64,000 bases of DNA from Amanita rubescens (Eukaryota > Basidiomycota > Agaricomycetes > Agaricales > Amanitaceae), in assembly GCA_015039365.1 (NCBI GenBank), contig WION01000225.1, positions 1-64,000 of the forward strand. The letters are read 5' to 3'. The position numbers and the translations under genes are program-made. This document shows positions 45,223 through 57,226 of the stretch, in pieces. The notes beneath the pieces were generated by a model. It was not told the DNA's origin. It made no database searches and worked only from the letters and a program-made list of their open reading frames with translations. Positions within the stretch are counted from its first letter, which is position 1, and the number at the start of each line of letters is the position of its first letter.

Positions 45223-46487
45223 CTATCCAACGCAGTCGACGGTGAGGATTCCTCGCCTCAGTAAACGCGGCATCGATCTGCGGAGTGCAGCCGCATTGAG
45301 GAAAGTGTGGGACTTGGGACGGGAGAAATGGAGCCTGATGTCTACCGAACTCAAGGACCGGAACAAGGGATTGGCCAAAAGGGCATCCAATTGCGCCCAG
45401 GAACTCCCATCCAATACAGTGCGATGACTGTTGTCGGCGTCAACAAGAAAATCAATTTTTTAAGATCGTTGGGAGCGTCGACGGAAAAGATATCACAAAG
45501 GCACGGAACAGAGCAGACGGCGGGTGAGAACAACAGCCCCTTTATCTGAAAGACCGCAGGGCAGGCAGCCAATTGAGACTGATATCATCGCCTGGGTTCA
45601 CGACTTGTTAGTATGTGATACAATGAGATCAGATAAGTAATAATGTAACGAATGGAAAAGGTAACCCACTTGTTGGTGCCCACAGCTCCAAAACTTCCAA
45701 TGTTTTTCCCGTGGCGCGTGAAAATTGGCCGCAAGCAGCTACGTCCGTTACGTGCGTCATTCGTAAGTGATGCAAGTAGGAGATGACGATGGGAGATTCG
45801 GGATCTAGTAAGTGGAGAGCTAGTTGCTCGACCTGCGCGCCTCGCCTAGCTCAAGCGAATGCAGTGCGACGCGCTCGGTGGGTTGTTCAAAATAAGGATT
45901 TTCATATGACAAAACCGTGGGGATGTGCGCCATACGCACGGACTTGAGATTCTTCGCCAAAGCCAGGAGCGTAAAAACAACTGAGAGCTCGACGCCAAAA
46001 CCGTGCAAATCGACATGCTCGAGACTTGGGCTGCTAAAAATAGACGCAAGCGATTGCCTGCATTGCATTGACAGACATTTCCATTCGACGTCGCGGAGAG
46101 TGAGAGATTTGACGCGGCGGAGGCGAGAGAGAATAGGCGTAATGAATTGTTCTGATTGGTCCCACAGCAAGGCTTGATGGTTCTTGTCACTCGATATTAC
46201 GACGTCATGAATAATGTAGGCAATGGAGGGCCTGTCCTGAAGTATTTCGTTAAGAAGTTGGAAACGGTAAAAGGAGGGTAAGACATTCAGGTCGTCAGAA
46301 TCGTAGGGATCGAAGGATAGGGGTATATAACGGAATCCAATGTTTGAAAGACAGCGCGGCGGAAGAGATGAGGACGAGTAGCAAGAGCCCAGGAGCGGGA
46401 TATGAGAGATGCTTTGATCAGAGACCTGCGGTCGTCATTGATGTTGTCGACGACGAGGTCAATGAGCTCCTGTGGCACGACGGTCAT
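45223..46487 (-). pseudogene. F-box protein with LRR-like region, probably damaged
   Basis: The N-terminal F-box is MTVVPQELIDLVVDNINDDR followed by SLIKASLISRSWALATRPHL. Downstream are LRR-like segments (RRVKSLTLRDVEWKCLSMQC, SPSLEHVDLHGFGVELSVVF, LALAKNLKSVRMAHIPTVLS, LLDPESPIVISYLHHL) and the C-terminal LDGSSWAQLDALLANPLFRS. F-box proteins of this type are adaptors for SCF ubiquitin ligases and are greatly expanded in agaricomycetes. The frame changes near 46345 (between FRRAVF and IGFRYIPLSF) and near 45418 with no usable intron, so the copy is probably inactive unless these are assembly errors. A fragment of this gene is duplicated at 57458-57622. The MAK21 gene diverges 96 bp away. Confidence 0.65.
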
Positions 46488-46583
46488 TCCTCTAATTACC
46501 GGGCTTAAAATTCATTTTTATCTATACCCAGCCTTGTCACGCACTTGTCACATACCAGACAACACTGCGCCCATATCGGCGCC

Positions 46584-49500
46584 ATGCTTGATCCCGTGTC
46601 CAAATGGTATTCTTCTCTTCCGCCCCTTGACCCAGTAGCTCCATCAAACATCACCCTGGACAAGCTGACAGAACTCACCAAAAGATCCGAGGCTTTGTAT
46701 AACGATGAGATAAAAACTTTTCAAGCTTCCTCCGGTGGAAAATCCTCGTTATCCGAAGCCAGCTTCCTCGCCAAGATCGTCCATTCAGGCACCCTTTCCG
46801 ACAGACTAAGTGCCCTAACCTTGCTTGTGCAGGGAAGCCCCCTGCACAATGCCAAGGCTTTGGAGACTCTCAAGTCAATGGCCGAGCGAGGCAAAGGCAA
46901 GGGTGGCAGAGAGGAAAGCCTCAAGGCATTGCGGTGCATCGTCGACTGGTGGGTTGGAGGGGGTGCGCCAGACAGGAAGCTAAAGTAGGCCTGCAATGAC
47001 TTGATACGTGGTTGCCGTTCATATATCACAGATCCATGCGTGACCAACCTCTGCTACATCGTTCCGTCACGGACCGGTATCTCATCTTGTGGTACTTTGA
47101 AGATTGGTTGAAAAAGTACTTTTTCTCCATCCTACAGATTCTGGAGGTAGGAAATACCGTCCACCTGTCATGCGTATATAGTGACGACTTTCTTCAAGGG
47201 ACTGTCTTTGGACCCGCTACCGTACATCAGGACTCAGACTATAAGCCTCATCTTCACACTCTTACGCGACAAGTCGGAACAGGAGCAAAATCTCCTCCGT
47301 CTCCTCGTCAACAAGCTGGTACGATTTTTGCATTGTTATTATACTTTTGCGTTTAGCCAATGCAGGGTGACACGGAAAAATCAATATGTTCAAGAGCATC
47401 ATACCACCTTTTGCAATTGTTGCAAACGCACCCCGCGATGAAAGCAGTCGTCGTACGCGAGGTCATTTCGCTTGTACTAAAGCCGCCTGCAGCCACTGCA
47501 ACCCTGTCTGATGGCCTTCCAAAAGGAACCGGTAAACACGTCCGCTTTTCCGACGATAAAGGTTCGTCAAAAAAGTCCGAGCTGAAGATTGCCTCGGCAA
47601 AGAAAATCAACGGGAATTTGCATGCTCGATATTACTCTATGATCACCCTTAACCAGGTGGTCCTCACGCCTGGTGATCGTGATGTTGCAAGGCAACTATT
47701 GGACGTCTATTTTGAGATGTTCAAGGAAGTGCTTGGGGAAAGAAAAGCCGAGGAGGGGGATGAGAAAAGCGATACAGACGACAAGCAGAAGGATGTCAAG
47801 GTGGATAAAGCCGGGCGAGTGATGGATGGTGGTCGGAAAGAAAAGAAAAAAGGGAAGAATGCGGGTGCAGAAGTGAAGGGCGCCGCAGGCTTCACAGAGG
47901 TGGAGGATGTGAATGCGAAACTAATTTCGGCGACACTCACGGGCGTTAACCGAGCATTACCCTTTGCAAAGGTTGACGCTACCGACACCAAGTTAGTAAT
48001 TGCATCGTCACCCTTCGGCGGCGAGACTGAGTCTCTTTCACAGTATCGGGAAGCACATCGACACGCTCTTCTTGATCACGCACAAGTCGACGTTTAACAT
48101 CTCTCTACAAGCGCTTGTCCTGGTCCAGCAAATAGCTTCTTCACCCGCTTTCTCTTCTTCCTCGTCATCAATATCAAAAACGATAAAAGACAGGTATTAC
48201 CGCACCTTATATGCGTCTCTTCTTGATACCCGTCTGTCGACCTCGTCAAAACAAGCCATGTATCTCAATCTGTTGTTCAAGTCTATCAAGGCTGATGCGG
48301 AGAATTTGGATCGGGTAGTGGCGCTTGTTCGCCGGTTTATACAGGTGTTAGTCAGTGGTGGGGGTGGTGCTACTGAGGTTATTGCTGGGGGGCTGTATCT
48401 GCTTGGCGAGGTGAGCGGCCCATGACGAAGTCGTGCGGTGTTTACTGATGATCATGAAAGCTGTTCGGTAGCGTTCCAGGGCTCCGATCGACCTTGTACC
48501 AGGCGACGAATTCTAACGAGGAGCCGTACGATCCTCGAAAAAGGGATCCACAGTTTTCTCACTCCCGTTCATCGCCACTCTGGGAATTGGTACGTGTTAC
48601 TTGTGTATCGTCAGTCTAGCCTAAACTTAGTCCTCTAGACACCGCTACTATATCACTACCACCCCGCCGTCTCGCTACATGCACGGCAATTGCTCACGTC
48701 TCAACCGGTCACGTCAAATCCCGACTTGACACAAAATACGCTTTCGCATTTCTTGGACCGGTTTGTGTACAAGAATCCAAAAAAGGCCAAGGCTGGGGAA
48801 AGTGGTGCGAAGACGAAGGGGGCTAGCGCTATGCAGCCTGCTGCGAGTGCGTTGGATGGGCAAGGTGTGAAGATTATGAGGGTAGATGCGGATGGTGCTT
48901 CGATGAGGATTAATGAGGGGGCATTTTTGAGGAAAAAGGAATCGGATGTTCCTGTGGATCAGGTACGCCGTGAGGAAAAAATCCTGACCTAGACTGAAGT
49001 CGTTTCAGGTCTTCTTCCATCGGTTCTTTAAGAAGAAGAATGAAAGGGAGCAAGCCAAGGCGAGTAAAGCTTCCAAAAAAACGCAAGGCGAGGATACATC
49101 ATCAGAAGGGGAAAATGATGAAGGGAGTGAATTGGACGGAGAAGATGAAGGCAGTGTATTAGATGAACAGGAAGTGTGGAAGGTGTGTGTAATTGACTTA
49201 TGACAGAGGCACATGGCTGACTTAAACTTTGTACAGGCTATGAAGGCTTCAATACCCAAAATCCCTGAGGATGATGCACTGTCAGAAGAAAGCGACGAAC
49301 TCCCGTCGGATTTCGACATGAGCGAAGAAGAGGAGGACGATGACGAAGACGATGAGTTTGAGTTGGCAGAAGCATCAGACAATGACGATCTGTTGTCTCT
49401 TGACGCAGATGGTCCTGAAAGTTTGATCGAGTATGATGGAACAGATTCAGAGTGGGGAGGAATTGAGACTGAAGAGGTTGGAGAGAAGCGGAAGCGGAGA

Positions 49501-49605
49501 GATGAGTGGAAAGAGCGACGAAAGAAGTTGCGGTCACTGCCAACGTTTGCTAGCTACGACGAGTACGCCAAGATGATTGAGGACGGGCCAGAGGACGACA
49601 TTTAA
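46584..49605 (+). CDS. MAK21: MAK21/NOC1 (CEBPZ-like) 60S ribosome-assembly factor
   Basis: Segments in order are [80 protein letters not shown] and [20 protein letters not shown]. The CBF/Mak21 core follows ([71 protein letters not shown] and [20 protein letters not shown]), then [16 protein letters not shown]. Long acidic runs ([13 protein letters not shown]) precede the C-terminus [10 protein letters not shown]. This protein works with Noc2 in early nucleolar pre-60S particles. The N-terminus seems shorter than in yeast, where about 200 residues precede the conserved part. An upstream exon is unlikely because the F-box gene begins 96 bases away. Confidence 0.88.
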
Positions 49606-49918
49606 TTTGATTCCCGGTCACTTTTGATATACACCTTCCTTTTTTGGCCTTCCCCGCCTCTTCCCTGCTTATCGCGAGATACTTTGGAATATTGACACCG
49701 AAGTCGTCAGGACGGACACGCGATACGGTTGGCCGTAACGGAACGCAAGGAAACCCGCGTGTTCGACAAGACGAGTGTGTTATGGAGGAACTAGGGAGTG
49801 TCACTGTCAGTGCACCATGTAAACGCGCCACTTTGAAAGGTTGACGGCGGTTGCTCGGCTCGGATCTCAACGTACCGGGCAGTATATAAGACACCCCTTT
49901 CACCGAGCGTTGTTAACA
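49606..49918. other. Promoter-sized gap, no gene seen
   Basis: About 310 bases between the MAK21 stop and the next start. A TATATAA-like motif (GCAGTATATAAGA) lies at about 49880, some 35 bases before the start codon. Confidence 0.5.
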
Positions 49919-52900
49919 ATGTCCCCTCTTCATCGCTCCCAGCTTCGTAGGCTCTATAGCACCTCACGCCCACCCTTGAACGGTCGGTATCCGGTGCGTA
50001 CTACATTGCGGTCCCGAGTTGCACAATGCTTACCGGTTACCCATTAGCCGTGAAGATCCGCAGAGGATATGGGAGCGTCGAGCTCCTCTTACACCAGAAG
50101 ACGTCCACTATCTCGTGTCGGAGATGAAAGTCGATGTCCACGTCGAACCTTGTGATAGACGTGTCTTCCCTGCTACCGAATATGCCAAGGTCTGTATTAC
50201 AACGGGGCTAAGGGACGAATGTAACCACCCGCTCTCTCTTTGTCGAACGATTTTGTTGAACCGTATGCGACGCATGTTTCTCATTTCTAGGCTGGTGCAA
50301 AGATTGAACCTTCTTTGAGACATGCGCATATCATTGTTGGAATCAAAGAGACACCGCTGGATGAGCTTATTACTTCTCCTGTCCCTATGCCGCGGACGTC
50401 TACCTCTAGCCAGACGTGGTCTGCGCGGACGCATATGATGTTCTCTCACACGGTGAAGGGACAGCCTTACAACACTCCGCTTCTGGCGCGTTTCTTGGCG
50501 TCACCAGGATCGAGTGCTGCTTCAGCCGAATTGTTTCCGCGGTTGGTGGACTATGAACTGTTGACTGATGAAGCTAGTGGAAAGCGAACCGTAGGCTTTG
50601 GCTGGTTTGCAGGTGGTGCGTTTTTTTGCCCTTAAGGTACCATTTTTCTTGTATTCTTCTGACCCTGGGTACTTTTAGTCGCTGGCGTGTTGGAGTCATT
50701 GTCCGCAATGGCGCATGCACATTTAGAAATTGGAGTGGCATCTCCATTCTTGGTGGGTTTCTCTTTGTACGCTTTAGTATCAGGACATGATTATGTTGTA
50801 TTAGTATACCCCGCGTCCCCACACCATGCCTTCCCTACACCAACTTCGAATGGCGTTACATGAAATTGGCGCGAAGATTTTAGCTGATGGCACCCCTAAG
50901 CCACTAGGGCCGTTTGTCATTGGTTTGACAGGGTGAGTCTAAGCCCTTTTGAATTGGTCTATGGAATGCAAATATTACGTACGCCAGGAACGGCAATGTA
51001 GCGCAAGGATGCTTGTCAATGCTGTCGGAGTTGCCTATTCAGCATGTGTCCGTGAAGGATCTTGACGTCCTTGTTCGTGATCCGAGTGAGTGGAACATTA
51101 CGTTCGGTATTTCGTTGGCTCTGACGTTACAATACAGACACCAGTTTGCACAAGGTACGGATCGTGGTAAGCGTTACGTTGTCGCATTAACAAACGTGGG
51201 ACAGATTTATCTCGTGCATGCCAAACCGCAAGATTATTTTGTGCGTTCGGATGGGAAAGAGTACGACAGGGAATCGTATTACGCTTCCCCTGAATTGTAC
51301 CATTCTGTGTTTTGCGACAAGGTGTGTGTGTGTTGATTTATAATGTGACGTGACACCTCTCATATGAACAATAGGTCGCACCCTACTTGACACTGTTCCT
51401 GAATGGCATTGGCTGGTCGAATGGATTCCCCCGGTTGATGAACAATGAGCAGCTCGTCACCGCGCTTAAACGTGCCCAAGAGCTAGGCGGTGCGCGATGC
51501 ACGAACATTGGAGACATTACCTGCGACGTCGCTGGAGGCTTGGAATTTATGACAAAGGCTACCACGCTCTCCTCGCCATTCTTCAAGGTCCAACCCTCGG
51601 ACCCGTCTCTTCCCGGTGTCCAGGTTATGTCAGTCGATATCTTACCCACTTCTATACCCCTTGATGCATCTCGCCATTTCTCTAATGCTCTGATACCTTA
51701 CTTGGAGAGTGCCATGGACTGGTACTCGACCGAGGCAAGTACCCGCCCAGGTTTGGGCAAGGCCTTGGAAAGGGCGACTGTCGCCGTAGGCGGTGCATTG
51801 ACGGAGAAGCATCGATGGCTTCAACAAGGAGTAGACAAGTGGCGCGCGGAGAAGGCGCAAGTCGTCCAACCAGCTGCCAGCACATCCCTCAAGAAGAAGA
51901 GAGTGCTGTTACTTGGAAGCGGTATGGTAGCAGGACCGGCTGTGGACCACATCGCGCAGAGAAAGGACGTCGAGCTTGTCGTTGGTCCGTAGTGTTTTGT
52001 GCTCCTTTCTTTGGCTGCATTTCATTAATTCGTTTTTGGTTACATGTCATCGTCGTCATACTTTGTTCCCTGGAATTCCTGTGTATCTATAGCTAGCAAC
52101 GTGCTTCATGAATTGCGATCCCTTACGAAGAAACACGATAATGTGTCTTACAAAGTGGTGGACATGAGTGAGGAAGATGCGTTAGCATCTTTAGTAGCAA
52201 ATGTGGATGTTGTGATAAGGTGAGCACGCGCAAGGTACTAGAATCCTAGTCCACGATTTAACGAAAGCCAACTCCCGTAGTCTTCTACCAGTAGCGTTGC
52301 ACCCCCGCGCAGCCCAACTCTGCATCAAGCACCGCAAGCACCTCGTCACTGCATCATACATCTCACCAAGCATGCGCGCTCTACATGAGCAAGCCGTTCG
52401 CTCCGACGTTGTCCTCCTCAACGAAATCGGGCTGGACCCTGGGATCGACCACTGCTCTACCCACGCGCTCCTGGCCCAATTTAGATGGGACGGGAAACGC
52501 GTCTTGTCCTTTTCGTCCTTTTGCGGCGGGTTTCCGGCGCCGGAGAGCGTGCACGAGGTGCCACTTGGGTACAAGTTTAGCTGGACACCGAGAGGCGTGT
52601 TGGGTGCTGCGTTGAACGGGGCAAGATTTAAACTCGGGGGACAGGTGAAAGAGGTAGAGGGGAACAAGCTGTTGGGCAGCGGGTTCCTCGACGTGCCTGT
52701 GTTGAGTGAGGAGGGTATCAAGTTGGAGGGTCTACCGAATCGGGACAGTATACCGTACGTGGATACGTATGGGCTGGGCAAGTTGGAGGAGTTGAGGACG
52801 GTGCTAAGGGGTACGCTAAGGTACCCTGGGTTTTCAAAGTTGATGTGGGGATTCCGGGAGTTGGGGCTTTTGGAGACGGAGAAGAAAGTCAACGTGCAAC

Positions 52901-53517
52901 ACTGGGAGGAACTGGTGTCTGCTGCTCTAGCAAGCAAAGTGGGGGATGATGGTGTTTTGAGGTTGGAAACGACCGAGGCGGTGAAGCAGGCATTGGGAGA
53001 GGATGAACTGATTGGAAGTGTTCTGGAGGCAGGCAAGTGGCTGGGGATCGTCAAAGGCGGTGACAAGGGACCGAAGAGGCCAATGCCCAAAGTTCCCAAG
53101 GGCGCGTTGGCACCGATTGACCTGTTTGCGGTTTTGCTGGGAGACAGACTGAGATATGAGCCAGGCGAGAGGGATATGGTCGTCTTGTCCCATGAGTTTG
53201 TTGTTGCCAAGGAGCATCAACCAGCAGAGGAAGAGGTGTACAAGTCCTCTCTTGTCGCATACGGCGATCCTAAAGAGGGCGGACATACCGCTATGGCACG
53301 GACTGTAGGCATTCCTGTTGCAATCGCGGCATTAAGGGTGCTGGATGGTAAAGTTGGGCCTGCTCATGGCGTTGTGGGTGTTGTTGGACCATCAGAGCCA
53401 AGCGTGTACGAAGCTGTCCTCGAGGGATTGGAGAAGGTGGGATTGGGGATGGTAGAGCGAAGAGTGGCAGGGATCAAGACGGTTGAGCAGACGCTTGCGG
53501 AAGGTACCCGATACTGA
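49919..53517 (+). CDS. Bifunctional lysine-ketoglutarate reductase/saccharopine dehydrogenase, mitochondrial
   Basis: The Arg/Ser-rich start MSPLHRSQLRRLYSTSRPPL looks like a mitochondrial presequence. The LKR half follows (RIWERRAPLTPEDVHYLVSE, HAHIIVGIKETPLDEL, MMFSHTVKGQPYNTPLLARF, PLGPFVIGLTGNGNVAQGCL, VAPYLTLFLNGIGWSNGFPR, TNIGDITCDVAGGLEFMTKA). The SDH half has a new Rossmann loop (KKKRVLLLGSGMVAGPAVDH), then SLLPVALHPRAAQLCIKHRK, NEIGLDPGIDHCSTHALLAQ, FCGGFPAPESVHEVPLGYKF and the end LAEGTRY. This is the plant/animal-type AASS architecture, which degrades lysine through saccharopine to aminoadipate semialdehyde. Fungal lysine synthesis normally uses separate Lys1 and Lys9 enzymes. Introns are in phase. 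Confidence 0.88.
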
Positions 53518-53561
53518 GATATCTATTCCATTATCGCATGTGGATATAATACAGTGATAAG

Positions 53562-54774
53562 TCATGAGTATGGGATAGGTGCGAGATATTCGCCAATGAA
53601 AAGTTGGTATAGTAGGCGAAGAGGATTGTAATGAGTTGCGAGGCGAGAAGCAAGCTGGACTTGGAACTGTCAGTCAAAGTTGAAGAGCAAAGGGAACCAC
53701 TAACTGTAACGGGAAAAGATAATGGAAAGGGGTAGAGGTTGGCTCTGCGGAGAGTGAGAGGGACTAGGGGTGGCTCAACTAAGGGACTAACCTTGAGTAC
53801 GAGTAAATGTTTTGGATGCTCGGTGGAGAGTTCAACGTAGATTGATCCTGGTATCCTTTCTGGGTCCTTGATACGCAGCACAAGTGCGAAGAGTGGGAAA
53901 TGATTGAGAAACGCGATGAGAATTTCTATTGATGCAAAAAGTAGCAGTATAGCAACACGCAGTGCTGCAAATAGGGCATAGTAGACGAATACGGTGGGAG
54001 ACAGGAAAGCAAGGAGAGTGAAGAGGATTGTCCCAAGCAAAAGTTGATCCATGTCGTATTCCCAATAATCGGTACGATGCCGCAGGACGTTGTACCGTTT
54101 TCCTGGCTAGAGTCAATATAAGCAGTATCATGATCAAGAAACTCACCTCGGAATAAATTGAACAGCGAGCGCGCGGCCAGGATCATGCGCCTGTAAACTA
54201 TCCTTGAAATAGCATACGACAAAGTGATATGCACTGTCAACAGGGACACAAAGTCGATCAGGAGAGCAAGTGCAAAGGAGGCGCCAATATAGCTAGTAAA
54301 AGATGCAACCAGGAGGATAAATTGAAAGTGGACCACCACGAGACGAACAAGGTGGCTAAACGCGTGAGAGAGCAAGGCAAGGGAATGGGCGTAGAGTCTG
54401 CTAAGCTCCGTGTTGAGCTTCAAGCCAGCTGGCCAAGAATCGAGCCAGTGAAGATAGTCATGTATGTTATGGACCAACCATGGCTCGAGCCTATGTGCTA
54501 GTAATGCATTGACGTCATTTTCGTTTAAGAAGGAGGCAACTGCAAAACCGATGGTGACGTCGTTGAGGATGAGCCAGAGAGTATTAAAAAAAGCGTTGTA
54601 ATCGAGTTCGCATCGGAGAAGAGCGATGAGCTGGCGTGCGCGAAGGGCAGCCTGGTTAAGAGCAGCGGAAGGGGAAGCGAGGCCGGTATGCGGCGGGAGA
54701 ACGAGAAGAGCGCGGCCATCGTCGGTGTAAAAGCGGCGGGAGCGGCGGGAATGACGGCGGAAAGTAACGTTCAT
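53562..54774 (-). CDS. GPI1: GPI1/PIG-Q subunit of GPI-GlcNAc transferase
   Basis: A multi-pass membrane protein containing NAFFNTLWLILNDVTIGFAV, LDSWPAGLKLNTELSRLYAH, FILLVASFTSYIGASFALAL and TVHITLSYAISRIVYRRMIL. These are followed by the family hallmark KRYNVLRHRTDYWEYDMDQL, then LLGTILFTLLAFLSPTVFVY and the end GEYLAPIPYS. Gpi1/PIG-Q stabilises the ER complex that adds GlcNAc to phosphatidylinositol, the first step of GPI-anchor synthesis. The model is about 390 residues, shorter at the N-terminus than yeast Gpi1 (about 600). The divergent Rho gene starts only 53 bases upstream, so a longer N-terminus would have to overlap it. Confidence 0.85.
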
Positions 54775-54827
54775 GCGGCAGTCACGTGTTCTTTCAACCT
54801 TTCACTACATTCTAGTAGCTGCCATCC
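54775..54827. promoter_or_regulatory. 53-bp divergent spacer between GPI1 and Rho genes
   Basis: Only 53 bases separate the opposite-strand start codons. It includes a CACGTG core (ATG-proximal GTCACGTGTTC at about 54780), the classic bHLH E-box, which could serve both genes. Confidence 0.5.
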
Positions 54828-55526
54828 ATGGACGCTCGTCGCCCAGACCTCAAACGTAAGCTCGTCGTCGTCGGTGACGGTGGCTGCGGAAAGACTTGTC
54901 TTCTAATTGTCTACGCGGAGAACCGCTTTCCGGAGGTGAGCGTCTGCCTCCCCTTCTCAAACACCCCTCACCGTCATTCGAGGCACGTAGGCGTACATAC
55001 CTACCGTCTTCGAGAACTATGTGACCATGGTCAACTTTGAAGGCAAGAACATTGAGCTAGCGCTATGGGACACCGCAGGTCAAGAAGAGTACGATAGGCT
55101 CCGACCCTTGAGCTACCCAGAGTCAGACGTCATTCTGATTGTCTTCTCGATTGACTTTCCGACGAGTCTCGGGAACGTGCAGGATAAGGTACGTCGCACG
55201 CACTTATCGATGTTTCTGGCTGATCAGGATGGTAGTGGTATCCGGAGGTCGCACACTTTTGCGAGGGAACACCCCTCATTCTTGTCGCAACCAAGACCGA
55301 CTTGAGGTCAGACGACCAAACGCGCCGGATGCTCAGCGCACAGGGTCAGTCTCCAATCTCTTCAGAACAGGGCGCACGTGTAGCAAAGGAAATCGGTGCC
55401 AAGTATATAGAGTGCTCCGCCAAGACAGGCGTGGGTGTCAAAGACGTGTTTCACCTCGCACTTAAGGAAAGCATGAAGGGACGATGGGGCAAGAGACTCA
55501 AAGAGAACAAATGCATCGTGATCTAA
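54828..55526 (+). CDS. Rho-family small GTPase
   Basis: Exons join to [20 protein letters not shown]. The product has a P-loop [10 protein letters not shown], switch I PTVFENYV, switch [20 protein letters not shown], the guanine-base motif VATKTDLR, the Rho insert ([20 protein letters not shown]), SAKTGVG and a basic tail ending in the prenylation box CIVI. Two introns (GTGAGC..GTAG; GTACGT..GGTAG) are in phase, the second ending just before [11 protein letters not shown]. Rho GTPases act at the plasma membrane on actin polarity and cell-wall synthesis. The closest type appears to be Rho1-like, but P-loop Gly (GDGGCGKT, where GDGACGKT is usual) and [12 protein letters not shown] differ from canonical Rho1, so it may be an expanded paralogue. 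Confidence 0.9.
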
Positions 55527-55617
55527 CTTCAACCGCCTCATATATGATACCTCGCATTTTTGTTTACCTATACATAATCTCTCTTCCTTGTCTCGTCTCA
55601 AGTTGCTGATGTGTCCA

Positions 55618-57216
55618 CTATTGTATCAAGTAATGCTTAGGGAACCACGCTGGCATGTTCCACTCCTCGTCTTGTAGATCAGCTCTTATCATCTCTGCTA
55701 TGACTTCTGCACTGCAAACAGGTAAGTAAGAGATGAAAAGGACTCTGAAGAACGTACCATCCATGGGCTATGGGCATGCCGTGCCCATTGAAACCAACTG
55801 ATATGTAGTGACCTGGCGCAATCTGGCCTACCAACGGATGACCTGTTGTTGTGAAGCCCATAATACCAGTCTGCCGAAAATTAACAAAATTGCCTATAAA
55901 TAATCATAACACACTTACCCATTCCATCATAACCTTTACCTTCATCTCAACCCCCGAAAATGTACGAGGCAAAAATGCACGCAGTGTTTGACCCACGCTC
56001 GAATTGACGAAGCTATCGTCAATGACATTTTGTTCGCTTTGGTGTGCCGATTTGCGACCACCTCCAAGGATAATGGTCCTTGACATGGACGTTGAGTTGG
56101 GCCGCGGAAACCAATACTCATCCCCACCGTTGGCCCAAGATCCTTCTTTGGGTAGAGATATAGACTGCGTAGGAGGGAAAGTGACCTCGGCAGCTATGAT
56201 TTGTCCTCGCGTTGGAATCATAGTGCCAGAGAGACGCGGCACGAGGTGAGATGCATACCCATTAGTGGCGTGAAGGACGGTGGTACAGTCAATTCTGCCT
56301 CTAGGGGTATTTAACGTCCATCTACGTGTTGGCCGGGTTGCGTGGTTGATTGAAAGCACAGGTGTATGGGTATGTAAAGTTAGGTTGAGAGAAGGCGACT
56401 TGGATGCTTGCGTGTACAACTGCGTCACGAGCTTGAGTGGCCAGAGATTATATGCAGATGAGGTTCGGTATGCTGGGTATGGTGCACCGTACGTCTGAAT
56501 TGATACATATGAGAAGCGAGTTGCGGCGAACAATCTGACAGACACACCTCGTTCATCTGTGCTGCATCGAACCACTCTAGGTCTTGCGCGGGATTCCAAT
56601 CCGCCTCAAGAGCAGCTTCGTAATCTGCGCGTGCAGCAGACTCCATAAAGGGACCGGGGAAGAGCTTGTAGTGGCCGCCATGAACAAGATCCACTTGTTC
56701 AGAAAGGTTGTGAGCCTTGATGAAAGAAACAATGGAGGTAGCCGTATGTTGCTCAATAGCATATGATTTGATAGCTTCGGAAGTACCGTAGTCAGACTGG
56801 CGTGCACGGAAGCCCAGGAAGGGGTTAGGCGTGAGATGGCCACCATTCCTACCAGTTGCGCCTGAGCCTACGAGGACATCAGTCGGTTGTAATAGATTAA
56901 AGAGAGAGAACTGACAGAATTCCCTAGCTTCTAGAATGACAACGCTAAGAGGTAATTCTGACTTTGAGAGGTAGTATGCAGCGGATACGCCGCTTATACC
57001 AGACCCGATAATGCACACATCTGCCTCTTGAGTGAGCCTGCCATGGCTGCCCTCCTCTGCTAATGGATTGGCGCCTGAGGTGTTGATCCAGAAAGATTTC
57101 GTTGCATTGGGAACGGGTAGGTCGCTTGGAACGACGTTAAAAGGAACTTGCGACCGGACGTCGTACGAGTGAGATATGTGCACTATAGTGAGGAGTGTGA
57201 GGACAAGTGGCAGCAT
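55618..57216 (-). CDS. Secreted FAD-dependent oxidoreductase (DAO fold)
   Basis: Begins MLPLVLTLLTIVHISHS, a signal-peptide-like helix. An ADP-binding loop follows (DVCIIGSGISGVSAAYYLSK), then GATGRNGGHLTPNPFLGFRA, LVHGGHYKLFPGPFMESAA, TYGAPYPAYRTSSAYNLWPL, TVLHATNGYASHLVPRLSGT, IPTRGQIIAAEVTFPPTQSI and RTIILGGGRKSAHQSE. The C-terminal FAD loop is GFTTTGHPLVGQIAPGHYIS followed by VGFNGHGMPIAHGW. The fold is that of glycine/D-amino-acid oxidases. The substrate is unknown. An ATG 15 bases further upstream lies inside the tRNA-Gly gene, so 57216 is preferred. A stretch covering the intron/exon border near 56450-56515 is duplicated at 57956-58032. Confidence 0.85.
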
Positions 57217-57217
57217 G

Positions 57218-57222
57218 AAAAA
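57218..57222 (-). terminator. RNA polymerase III T5 terminator of tRNA-Gly
   Basis: Five T residues on the minus strand lie four bases after the tRNA end and just before the ATG of the oxidoreductase gene. Confidence 0.6.
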
Positions 57223-57226
57223 GTTA

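Noticed and set aside
52191..53210. 339-codon minus-strand open frame
   Set aside because: Shadow of the saccharopine dehydrogenase exon; Ser/Pro/Leu composition typical of an antisense frame.
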